This document shows, one piece after another, positions 27,138-35,132 of a stretch of 64,000 bases of DNA. The notes below the pieces were generated by a model. The model was not told where the DNA came from, did not search any database, and was given only the letters and a program-made list of their open reading frames with translations. This DNA is from Pseudoxanthomonas japonensis (GTDB lineage: Bacteria; Pseudomonadota; Gammaproteobacteria; Xanthomonadales; Xanthomonadaceae). How positions within the stretch are numbered: position 1 is the first letter of the stretch; each line of letters starts with the position of its first letter. The DNA lies in NCBI RefSeq assembly GCF_010093445.1, contig NZ_PDWW01000020.1:23645-87644 (forward strand). The letters are read 5' to 3'. A program made the position numbers and the translations under genes.

Positions 27138-27286
27138 GCGGCGTCCAGAGGGGAGGTGAAGGCGGGATTCTCGCCCATGCCCGCGGGATTCCCAAATCGG
27201 CGACCTGAATCGCGGGCGGTCCCGACATGGCCGGTCCACGTGGGACGGCGCGTTCGATGGCTGATTCCCGTCGCAGAGCCCTCGCC

Positions 27287-27820
27287 ATGCCTCCTATCCG
27301 TTCCCTGCTCGTTCCCGCGCTGGCGCTGTCGCTGGCCGCCTGCCATGCCCCGTCCCCGCACACGCAGGCAGCGCAACCCGCGGCAACGCCGTCTGACGCC
27401 GACCTGCTGGCACGCGGGGAATACCTGGTCCGCATCACGGGCTGCAACGACTGCCATACGCCGGGCTATGCGGAGTCCGGCGGGACGGTGGCCAAGGACA
27501 CCTGGCTGGTCGGTTCGCCGATGGGCTTCAACGGGCCGTGGGGCACCACTTACCCAAGCAATCTGCGCCTGCGGATGCAGCAGCTGACCGAAGCGCAATG
27601 GATGGAATACAGCGCCACCCTGCGCACGCGTCCGATGATGCCGGACTTCGCCGTGCGCGCGATGAGCGAAGACGATCGCCGCGCGATCTACCGCTTCGTC
27701 CACGCGCTGGGCGCGGCAGGCCAGCCGGCCCCCGAGGCACTGCCGCCTGGGAAGACGCCGCCAGCACCGTACCTGGGCATGGTGTTGCCGGCCGCCGCGG
27801 AGGCACCGGCCGCGAAATGA
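27287..27820 (+). CDS. Cytochrome c-type lipoprotein
   Basis: 177 residues with a lipoprotein signal (LALSLAACHAP; lipidated Cys in LAAC), a single haem-binding motif GCNDCHTPG near residue 55 and a candidate axial Met in TRPMMPDFAVRAM. The C-terminal part is Pro/Ala-rich. It looks like a monohaem c-type cytochrome attached to the membrane from the periplasmic side; the electron partner is unknown. The start is the ATG at 27287, the first that gives a signal sequence. Convergent with the small membrane protein gene. Confidence 0.85.
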   Translation: MPPIRSLLVPALALSLAACHAPSPHTQAAQPAATPSDADLLARGEYLVRITGCNDCHTPGYAESGGTVAKDTWLVGSPMGFNGPWGTTYPSNLRLRMQQLTEAQWMEYSATLRTRPMMPDFAVRAMSEDDRRAIYRFVHALGAAGQPAPEALPPGKTPPAPYLGMVLPAAAEAPAAK

Positions 27821-27835
27821 GCGGCCGGGCGCGGC

Positions 27836-28039
27836 TCACCACGGAAAACCGCGGCCGTTGAAGATCCAGGCCAGGCCGAATGCCAGGCCGAACACGGTCC
27901 AGAACAGTGCGCCAACGCCGCGGAACAGCTTGACCGCGAGGTAGATGCCGCCCGCAACCAGCAGGGCGCGCCACAGGAAACGATGGTCCAGGCCATGGCC
28001 CGGGGAAGCGGATGCGGTGTGGGCATGGGACGTGTTCAT
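27836..28039 (-). CDS. Small single- or double-pass membrane protein
   Basis: 67 residues from the ATG at 28039: His/Ser-rich N-terminus (HAHTASASPGHG) then LLVAGGIYLAVKLF and LFWTVFGLAFGLAWIF, giving two hydrophobic segments, and an RGFPW end. No family recognised. The frame is open to 28111 but the upstream codons look non-coding. Convergent with the cytochrome gene, divergent from the suf operon. Confidence 0.6.
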   Translation of the reverse strand: MNTSHAHTASASPGHGLDHRFLWRALLVAGGIYLAVKLFRGVGALFWTVFGLAFGLAWIFNGRGFPW

Positions 28040-28203
28040 GGCGGTTGCCTCGGGTCGCTGACCGTCCGGGAGTGGACGTGACCCATCTTCCGGATCGCGT
28101 TCGCCCGACATCAGTCGCAGCCGTCAGCCATCGCGGGTGACAATCGTCAACCGCACCCATGCGCCTGAACGGGGAAATCCCCGGATTTGAGCCTGGCGGC
28201 ACG

Positions 28204-28228
28204 AAAGCGTACAATTTCGGTACGTTTT
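28204..28228. promoter_or_regulatory. Candidate Rrf2-type autoregulatory operator
   Basis: Inverted repeat AAAGCGTAC-AATTTCG-GTACGTTTT, 9-bp arms with one mismatch and a 7-base spacer, ends 17 bases before the ATG of the Rrf2 regulator. It lies where RNA polymerase would start and is the only strong palindrome in the gap. Inferred operator; differs from the E. coli IscR type 1 box. Confidence 0.5.
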
Positions 28229-28245
28229 CTGGATCACCCTCCCCG

Positions 28246-28707
28246 ATGCTCCGTGTCACCAAGCTCACCGACTACGCCACCGTGGTCCTGACCGTGCTCG
28301 CCGCCCGTCCGGGCGAGGTGCTCAGTGCGTCCGACCTGGCCGAGCATTCCGGCCTGGAGACGCCCACCGTCAGCAAGGTGCTCAAGCCGCTGGCCCAGGC
28401 CGGGCTGGTGGAAGGCCTGCGTGGCGTGCACGGCGGTTACCGCCTGAGCCGCGACGCCGCCGCGATCAGCCTGGTGGAGATCGTCGAGGCCATGGAAGGT
28501 CCACTGGCGATGACCGAGTGCAGCCAGAGCGAAAGCCAGTGCGGCATCGCGCAGAAATGCGGCGCACGCGCCAACTGGCGGCTGATCAACGACGTGGTGG
28601 CCGACGCGCTGCGCGGTTTCACCCTCGCCCAGATGATCGCTCCTCCCCCCTCCTCTTCCGACGACGTGCGCAGGCGACCCATCGCCGTGCAGGTCGCCAC
28701 CCGCTGA
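28246..28707 (+). CDS. Rrf2 family SUF-system transcriptional regulator
   Basis: 153-residue winged-helix regulator of the Rrf2/IscR family that heads the suf operon. DNA-binding segment: LTDYATVVLTVLA then LAEHSGLETPTVSKVLKPLAQAG; the Fe-S ligand region has three cysteines in TECSQSESQC and AQKC, the spacing used by IscR-like sensors to bind a cluster. The protein probably senses Fe-S status and represses suf. Start at 28246 (LRVTKLTDYA) chosen by family N-terminus; the palindrome at 28204-28228 lies directly upstream. sufB follows 15 bases after the stop. Confidence 0.88.
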   Translation: MLRVTKLTDYATVVLTVLAARPGEVLSASDLAEHSGLETPTVSKVLKPLAQAGLVEGLRGVHGGYRLSRDAAAISLVEIVEAMEGPLAMTECSQSESQCGIAQKCGARANWRLINDVVADALRGFTLAQMIAPPPSSSDDVRRRPIAVQVATR

Positions 28708-28722
28708 ACCGTAGGCAGCCCG

Positions 28723-30162
28723 ATGGCCACCGAGAACGCTGAAATCCTGGAACAGCTGGGACGTCGCTACGACGCCGGCTTCATCACCGACATCGAATCC
28801 GACTCGCTGCCGCCCGGCCTCGACGAGGACGTGGTGCGCGCCCTGTCCGCCAAGAAGGACGAGCCCGAATGGATGACCGAATGGCGCCTGGCGGCCTACC
28901 GCCACTGGCTGACCATGCCGGTGCCGCACTGGGCCAAGCTGAAGATCGCACCGATCGACTTCCAGGCCATCAGCTACTACTCCGCGCCGAAGGCCAAGTA
29001 CGCCTCGCTGGACGAGGTGCCGCAGGAACTGCTGGACACCTACGACAAGCTGGGCGTGCCGCTGCACGAGCGCGCCAAGCTGGCCGGCGTGGCGGTGGAT
29101 GCGGTGTTCGACTCCGTGTCGGTGGGTACCACCTTCCGCAATGAACTGGCCGAGAAGGGCATCGTGTTCTGCTCGATGAGCGAGGCCATCAAGGAACATC
29201 CGGAACTGGTCAAGCAGTATCTGGGCAGCGTGGTGCCGGTCGGCGACAACTATTTCGCGGCGCTGAATTCGGCAGTGTTCTCCGACGGCAGTTTCGTGTT
29301 CATCCCCAAGGGCGTGCGCTGCCCGATGGAACTGAGCACCTACTTCCGTATCAACGCCGGCCACACCGGCCAGTTCGAGCGCACCTTGATCATCTGCGAG
29401 GACAAGGCGTCGGTGTCCTACCTGGAAGGCTGCACCGCGCCGATGCGCGACGAGAACCAGCTGCATGCCGCCGTGGTCGAACTGGTGGCGCTGGAAGATG
29501 CCGACATCAAGTACAGCACGGTGCAGAACTGGTATCCCGGCGACGAGGAAGGCCGTGGCGGCATCTACAACTTCGTCACCAAGCGTGCCGAATGCCGTGG
29601 CGCCCGCAGCAAGGTGGTATGGACCCAGGTGGAAACCGGCTCGGCGATCACCTGGAAGTATCCGTCCTGCGTGCTGCTCGGCGACGACTCGGTGGGCGAG
29701 TTCCACTCGGTCGCGCTGACCCACCACCGCCAGCAGGCCGATACCGGCACCAAGATGATCCACATCGGCAAGCGCACCAAGTCGAAGATCGTCAGCAAAG
29801 GCATCAGCGCCGGCCGTGGCCAGAACACCTATCGCGGCCTGGTGAAGGTGGACCGCAACGCCGATGGCGCACGCAACCACACCCAGTGCGACAGCCTGCT
29901 GATCGGCAAGAAGTGCGGCGCCCACACCTTCCCCTACATCGAGGTGAAGAACCCGACGGCGACGTTGGAGCACGAGGCCACCACGTCGAAGATCAGCGAC
30001 GACCAGATGTTCTATTGCCGCGCGCGCGGCATCGGCCAGGAAGATGCCGTCAGCATGATCGTCGACGGCTTCTGCAAGCAGGTGTTCCGCGAGCTGCCGA
30101 TGGAGTTCGCGGTGGAAGCGAAGAAGCTGCTGGAAGTGTCGCTGGAAGGCAGCGTCGGGTGA
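28723..30162 (+). CDS. sufB: Fe-S cluster assembly scaffold protein SufB
   Basis: 479-residue scaffold subunit of the SufBC2D complex on which Fe-S clusters are built in the cytosol. Family blocks include [55 protein letters not shown] and [17 protein letters not shown]; the conserved Cys of the last block (near 405) is the proposed persulfide/cluster ligand. Length is typical. It starts 15 bases after the regulator stop and is followed by a 134-base gap containing a MITE-like repeat before sufC. Confidence 0.97.
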   Translation: MATENAEILEQLGRRYDAGFITDIESDSLPPGLDEDVVRALSAKKDEPEWMTEWRLAAYRHWLTMPVPHWAKLKIAPIDFQAISYYSAPKAKYASLDEVPQELLDTYDKLGVPLHERAKLAGVAVDAVFDSVSVGTTFRNELAEKGIVFCSMSEAIKEHPELVKQYLGSVVPVGDNYFAALNSAVFSDGSFVFIPKGVRCPMELSTYFRINAGHTGQFERTLIICEDKASVSYLEGCTAPMRDENQLHAAVVELVALEDADIKYSTVQNWYPGDEEGRGGIYNFVTKRAECRGARSKVVWTQVETGSAITWKYPSCVLLGDDSVGEFHSVALTHHRQQADTGTKMIHIGKRTKSKIVSKGISAGRGQNTYRGLVKVDRNADGARNHTQCDSLLIGKKCGAHTFPYIEVKNPTATLEHEATTSKISDDQMFYCRARGIGQEDAVSMIVDGFCKQVFRELPMEFAVEAKKLLEVSLEGSVG

Positions 30163-30172
30163 CGAAACCAAA

Positions 30173-30270
30173 CCCTTCCTCCGCCTGCGGGGGAAGGTGC
30201 CCGAAGGGCGGATGGGGGCGGACGTACCGCGATGCCCCCACCCCAGCCCTCCCCCGCAAGCGGAGGAGGG
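30173..30270. repeat. MITE-like imperfect palindrome between sufB and sufC
   Basis: About 98 bases: CCCTTCCTCCGCCTGCGGGG at the left end is answered by CCCCCGCAAGCGGAGGAGGG at the right end, with inner GATGGGGGC/GCCCCCA arms around GGACGTACCGC. It resembles a small dispersed repeat seen in many proteobacterial intergenic regions. It contains no ORF of its own and could fold as a long hairpin within the suf mRNA, so it may modulate transcription or stability of sufC onward. Confidence 0.75.
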
Positions 30271-30296
30271 AGCAGATCAACGAATCGGAAACGAAC

Positions 30297-31060
<764 letters not shown>

Positions 31061-31061
<1 letters not shown>

Positions 31062-32323
31062 TGAGTGCGCTGCTGGATTCCCTGTCGGCCGGCTTCACCG
31101 GCGATGCCGCCCGCCGCGCGGTGCTGGACGAGGCACTGCGCGACGGCCTGCCAGGCCCGCGCACCGAGGCCTGGAAGTACACCTCGCTGCGGCAGCTGGA
31201 GCGTCGCAGCTTCGCCGCCGTCGACGCGTTGCCGTCGCTGGACCCGATGCTGCTGGCCGATATCCCTGCGCCGCGCGCGGTGTTCGTCAACGGCCTCTAC
31301 TCGGTCGCGCTGTCGCTGACGACCGACCTGCCGGACGGCGTCAGCCTGCAACTGCTGTCCGAGGCCTTGGCTGAGGGCGGCGATGCGGCACGCTTCCTGC
31401 AGCGCCGCTTCGAGCGTACGGACGAAGTGTTCGCGCGCCTCAATGCGGCGCTTGCGACCGAAGGCGTGCTGCTGCGCGCCGAGCCGGGCGTACGCAGCGA
31501 CCAGCCGTTGCACCTGGTCTTCATCGGGGCCGGCGATGGCACGGACCGCGCCTGGCACCTGCGCAACCTGATCGAACTGCGTGCCGGTGCGGCATTGACG
31601 GTGGTCGAGCACCACCTGGCCATCGACAGCCACGCCCATTTCATCAATGCGCTGAGCCACGTGCACCTGGCCAAGGATGCACGCCTGACGCACGCCCGCA
31701 TCGAGTCCGACAGCGAGCGCGCGACCACGCTGCTGCGCACCGATGCGGTGCTGGCGCGCGACAGCGAGTACCGTCGCGTGGACCTGGAACTCGGCGGCGC
31801 GCTGTCGCGGCACGAACTGAACGTCCGATTGGAAGGCGACGCCGCACGGCTCGTGGCCAATGGCGTACTGCTCGCCCACGGCCGTCGCCATGTCGACACG
31901 CGACTCGGCATCGACCACATCGGTCGCGACACCGCCTGCGAGCTAACGTGGCGCGGCCTGGGCGCGGGCCGCGGACGTGCCGTATTCCACGGCGGCATCC
32001 TGATCCGCGAAGGCGCGGACGGTACCGATGCCGCGCTGTCGAACAAGAACCTGTTGCTGTCAGCCAACGCGGAGATCGACACCCAGCCGGTGCTCGAGAT
32101 CCATGCCGACGAAGTGAAAGCCGCGCATGGCGCCACGGTCGGCCAACTGGAGGCCAACGCGTTGTTCTACCTGCGCTCGCGTGGCCTGCCGCAGGCTGAA
32201 GCACAGCAACTGCTGACGGCCGCGTTCTGCCGCGAGCCGCTGTCCGCCATCGAGGATCCCCGCCTGCGCGACCTGCTGGTCGCGCGCGTCGACGCCGCCC
32301 TCGCCAACGTGGGCGTCGCATGA
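31061..32323 (+). CDS. sufD: Fe-S cluster assembly protein SufD
   Basis: 420-residue SufD, the paralog of SufB in the SufBC2D scaffold. Typical features: GPRTEAWKYTSLRQLE near the N-terminus (W-K-Y-T motif), the beta-helix core SHVHLAKDARLTHARIES, AVFHGGILIREGADGTDAALSNKNLLLS, and QPVLEIHADEVKAAHGATVGQLE with the conserved His near 360 implicated in cluster assembly. ATG overlaps the sufC stop (TGATG at 31059-31063) and the stop overlaps the sufS ATG. Confidence 0.95.
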
Positions 32324-33573
32324 ATCACGAAGTCAGCGCACCGCCGACGATGGATGCCACCATCGACTGGAATCGCGTCCGCGCGGACTTCCCGTTGCTA
32401 ACGCGGCAGGTCAACGGCAAACCGCTGATCTACCTGGACAGCGCCAACACGGGACAGAAGCCGGGCTCCGTCATCCAGACGGTCGACGACTTCTACCGGC
32501 AGCACAACGCCAACGTCAGCCGCGCCGTGCATACGCTGGGCACGGAGGCCACCGAAGCCTATGAAGGTGCGCGCAAGACCCTGGCGCGCTTCCTCAACGT
32601 GCGGCCGGACGAACTGGTGCTGTGCAGCGGCACGACGTTCGCGATCAACTTGGTCGCGTATTCGTGGGCGCTGCCGCGCCTGCAGGCCGGCGACACGATC
32701 CTCGTCTCGCGCATGGAGCACCATGCCAACATCGTGCCGTGGCAGCTGGTAGCCCAACGCACCGGCGCCACGATCAAGGTCGCCGAGATCCGTGAGGACG
32801 GCACGCTCGACCTGGATGCACTGCTTGCAGCGATGACGGGCGACGTGAAACTGCTCGCCCTCACCCATACCTCGAACGTACTGGGTACCGTGAATCCCGT
32901 GCGGGAGATCTGCCGCGAGGCGCGCAAGCGTGGGATCGTCACCGTTGTGGATGGCTCGCAGGCCGTGCCGCATCGCGCCGTGGATGTCGCCGCGATCGGC
33001 TGCGACTTCTACGCACTGACCGGCCACAAGATGTGCGGCCCCACCGGTACCGGCGCGCTGTGGGCGCGCAAGGAACACCTGCAGGCCATGCCGCCCTTCA
33101 TCGGCGGCGGCGAGATGATCAAGGAAGTCAGCTTCGACGGCACCGTGTTCAACGACGCGCCGCACAAGTTCGAAGCCGGCACACCCAATATCGCGGGCTT
33201 CATCGGTCTGGGTGCTGCCGCGGAATACCTGGACGCGCTGGGCATGGCGAACGTCGAGGCGTGTGAAGCGGAACTGCTCGCGCACGCCACCGAAGAGCTG
33301 GACCGCATCGAAGGCCTGCGCATCTTCGGCCGGGCGCCCGACAAGGCGGCGGTGATCTCCTTCCTGATCGAAGGCGCGCACGCGCACGATCTCGCGACCC
33401 TGCTGGACCTGGAGGGCGTCGCCGTCCGTTCCGGCCAGCATTGCGCGCACCCCTTGCTGCAGTTCTACGGCGTGGCCGCTACCCTGCGTGCCTCGTTCGC
33501 GTTCTACAACACGCACGAGGAAGTCGAGCATTTCGTCGCTGCGCTCAAGAAGGCCCGGAGCCTGCTGGCCTGA
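32320..33573 (+). CDS. sufS: Cysteine desulfurase SufS
   Basis: 417-residue PLP enzyme that removes sulfur from cysteine and hands it to the Suf scaffold. Group II desulfurase signs: N-terminal FPLLTRQVNGKPLIYLDSA, PLP Schiff-base Lys in DFYALTGHKMCGPTGTG, DGSQAVPH with cofactor Asp/His, and the catalytic Cys in RSGQHCAHPL near 370. Length is about the usual 405-420. Overlaps sufD by ATGA at 32320-32323. No sufE or sufU follows; the partner sulfur acceptor must lie elsewhere. Confidence 0.96.
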   Translation: MNHEVSAPPTMDATIDWNRVRADFPLLTRQVNGKPLIYLDSANTGQKPGSVIQTVDDFYRQHNANVSRAVHTLGTEATEAYEGARKTLARFLNVRPDELVLCSGTTFAINLVAYSWALPRLQAGDTILVSRMEHHANIVPWQLVAQRTGATIKVAEIREDGTLDLDALLAAMTGDVKLLALTHTSNVLGTVNPVREICREARKRGIVTVVDGSQAVPHRAVDVAAIGCDFYALTGHKMCGPTGTGALWARKEHLQAMPPFIGGGEMIKEVSFDGTVFNDAPHKFEAGTPNIAGFIGLGAAAEYLDALGMANVEACEAELLAHATEELDRIEGLRIFGRAPDKAAVISFLIEGAHAHDLATLLDLEGVAVRSGQHCAHPLLQFYGVAATLRASFAFYNTHEEVEHFVAALKKARSLLA

Positions 33574-33579
33574 CGGTGT

Positions 33580-33600
33580 GGACCGCCGTGACGGCGGTCC
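33580..33600. repeat. Perfect hairpin after sufS
   Basis: GGACCGCC-GTGAC-GGCGGTCC (8-bp stem, extendable with GTG/CAC flanks) lies 6 bases after the sufS stop. No U-tract follows. It may attenuate or stabilise the 3' end of the suf mRNA, and a new promoter core lies immediately behind it. Confidence 0.55.
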
Positions 33601-33605
33601 GCACC

Positions 33606-33611
33606 CTACAA
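33606..33611 (+). promoter_or_regulatory. Candidate -10 box giving a leaderless GNAT mRNA
   Basis: TACAAT ends 7 bases before the ATG at 33619, so a transcript starting 6-8 bases after it would begin at or next to the start codon. No Shine-Dalgarno is visible for this gene, which fits leaderless translation. Confidence 0.35.
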
Positions 33612-33618
33612 TGCGCGG

Positions 33619-34161
33619 ATGGATACCCCGACCTTCCGCGCCGCCACGGCGGCTGACATCCCCGCCCTCGTTTCCCTGGTGACCTCCGCCTACCGTGGCG
33701 ACGTCAGCAAGCAGGGCTGGACCACCGAAGCCGACATGCTGGATGGGCAGCGCATCGATGCCGAGGTGCTCCGCAAGGACATAGAACGACCGCGCAGCCG
33801 CATCGTGCTGGCCGAACGCGGGGACGGCGACCTGCTGGCCTGTGCGCACGTAGCGGAAGAAGACGGCGCAGGCTATTTCGGCATGTTTTCGGTCCGTCCC
33901 GACCTGCAGGGCGGCGGCGTCGGCAAGGCGGTGCTGGCGGAGGCCGAGCGCGTCGCGCGCGAGGACTGGGGGCTCCCGGCCATGCGCATGACCGTGATCG
34001 ACATCCGCGACGAACTGATCGCGTTCTACGAGCGCCGTGGTTACATGCGCACCGGCATCAAGAAGCCGTTCCCCTACGGCGATGAGCGCTACGGCATCCC
34101 CAAACGCGACGACCTGCGCTTCGAGGTGCTGGAGAAGCCGCTGACGGGAGCACGCGCATGA
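33619..34161 (+). CDS. GNAT family N-acetyltransferase
   Basis: 180-residue GNAT fold: FRAATAADIPALVSLVTSAY at the start, the acetyl-CoA loop VRPDLQGGGVGKAVLAEAE (R/QxxGxG pattern) near 95-112, MTVIDIRDELIAFYERRGY typical of motif B. The substrate is unknown; it lies between sufS and a Rieske ferredoxin with a 4-base overlap to the latter, so it may be part of an extended suf region. Confidence 0.88.
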   Translation: MDTPTFRAATAADIPALVSLVTSAYRGDVSKQGWTTEADMLDGQRIDAEVLRKDIERPRSRIVLAERGDGDLLACAHVAEEDGAGYFGMFSVRPDLQGGGVGKAVLAEAERVAREDWGLPAMRMTVIDIRDELIAFYERRGYMRTGIKKPFPYGDERYGIPKRDDLRFEVLEKPLTGARA

Positions 34162-34490
34162 GCGGGAACTGGACCTTCGTCTGCGCGACGGGCGAGCTGT
34201 TGCCCGGGGAAATGAAGACCGTGTTCGACGAGGTCACCGGTACCCCGATCATGGTGGTCAACCATGACGGCGAGGTGTACGCGCTCGAGGACAAGTGCAG
34301 CCACGAGGACTTCGAGCTGTCCTCCGGCACTTTTGATCCTGTGGAGGCCAGCATCGAATGCGTTCTCCATGGCGCCCGCTTTGACGTCCGGGACGGGCGG
34401 GCCTTGTGCGCACCGGCGTATTCGCCGGTAGCCAAGTTCCCCACCAAGCTGGAGCATGGCGGCATCTGGACACGCGACGACCGGGACTGA
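34158..34490 (+). CDS. Rieske-type [2Fe-2S] non-haem iron oxygenase ferredoxin
   Basis: 110-residue soluble Rieske ferredoxin. Cluster ligands are the two pairs KCSHED and ECVLHGARF (CxH ... CxxH) about 17 residues apart, with DVRDGRALCAPAYSP after. Starts inside the GNAT stop (ATGA). Placed downstream of sufS, it is a likely Fe-S client or electron carrier of the Suf system; a cognate oxygenase is not visible nearby. Confidence 0.9.
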   Translation: MSGNWTFVCATGELLPGEMKTVFDEVTGTPIMVVNHDGEVYALEDKCSHEDFELSSGTFDPVEASIECVLHGARFDVRDGRALCAPAYSPVAKFPTKLEHGGIWTRDDRD

Positions 34491-34543
34491 GTGCCCTGCC
34501 CCGGCTCCCCGCGCCAGCGTTGTAAAGCCGATGTTGTAATCGC

Positions 34544-34561
34544 GAATAATTCTCATTATTC
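34544..34561. promoter_or_regulatory. Candidate Fur box upstream of TonB receptor region 1
   Basis: GAATAAT-TCTC-ATTATTC, a perfect 7-bp inverted repeat in AT-rich context resembling the Fur consensus GATAATGATAATCATTATC. It precedes the small TTG-started gene and the siderophore receptor. Confidence 0.65.
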
Positions 34562-34608
34562 TGGCGCCCCGCCTGCGACCGGCTGTCGCAGCCCGCGCCC
34601 GGATCCGC

Positions 34609-34980
34609 TTGACCCCTCTCTTCGCCGCCGCTGCCCGTATCGTCGCCTGCCTGCTGCTGGGCTGCGTACTGCTGGCCGTGGCTCGCGACAAGGCGGCGCC
34701 GGTCGCCGATCGCCTGGCGACGTCGTCCGTTCCGCTGGCGGCACTCCTTGTCAGTGGCGATGCCGATCACCAGGATGCCGCCTGCGTGAAGGCGCCATCC
34801 GGTCTGCAAACACCGGAGTCCGGCGCCACGAAGACGGAAGCGGAGCCCGACCTCCCCTTCGGTTGCCCGCGCGCCGCGCGGCCCGACCTGGTGCTCTGGC
34901 GTCCGATCAGGCTGCGTGATGCCTCGCCGGCCATGCGACGCAGCGCCTCCCTTGGGCGCGGCCCTCCGCGCGCCACCTGA
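34609..34980 (+). CDS. Small single-pass protein preceding TonB receptor 1
   Basis: 123 residues from a TTG at 34609, 47 bases after the Fur-like box. An N-terminal hydrophobic segment (LFAAAARIVACLLLGCVLLAVA) is followed by a polar region containing SGDADHQDAA and a Pro/Arg-rich end (LGRGPPRAT). Codon use is G/C-ending like neighbouring genes, supporting coding. No family is recognised. A second protein with the same plan (TTG start, one TM, GGSDHQAAN, Pro/Arg-rich tail) precedes the other TonB receptor at 38258. Function unknown; it may be an envelope accessory of iron uptake. Confidence 0.55.
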   Translation: MTPLFAAAARIVACLLLGCVLLAVARDKAAPVADRLATSSVPLAALLVSGDADHQDAACVKAPSGLQTPESGATKTEAEPDLPFGCPRAARPDLVLWRPIRLRDASPAMRRSASLGRGPPRAT

Positions 34981-35132
34981 GCAGGGCGCACGTCACCGAC
35001 GTGCACTCCCACGTCGCCTGCCCGCCCCTTTCCCGACCTTGTCCCGGCCGCAGTCCGATCCCGGCTGCGCGCATCTCCTTTCCCTTCCCGCCAGCCTTCG
35101 CCAACGGGTGCCCCACCACCTTGAGGATGCTC

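Noticed and set aside
29592..30296. N-terminal extension of SufC
   Set aside because: The frame passes through sufB and the MITE-like repeat; SufC begins normally at 30297.
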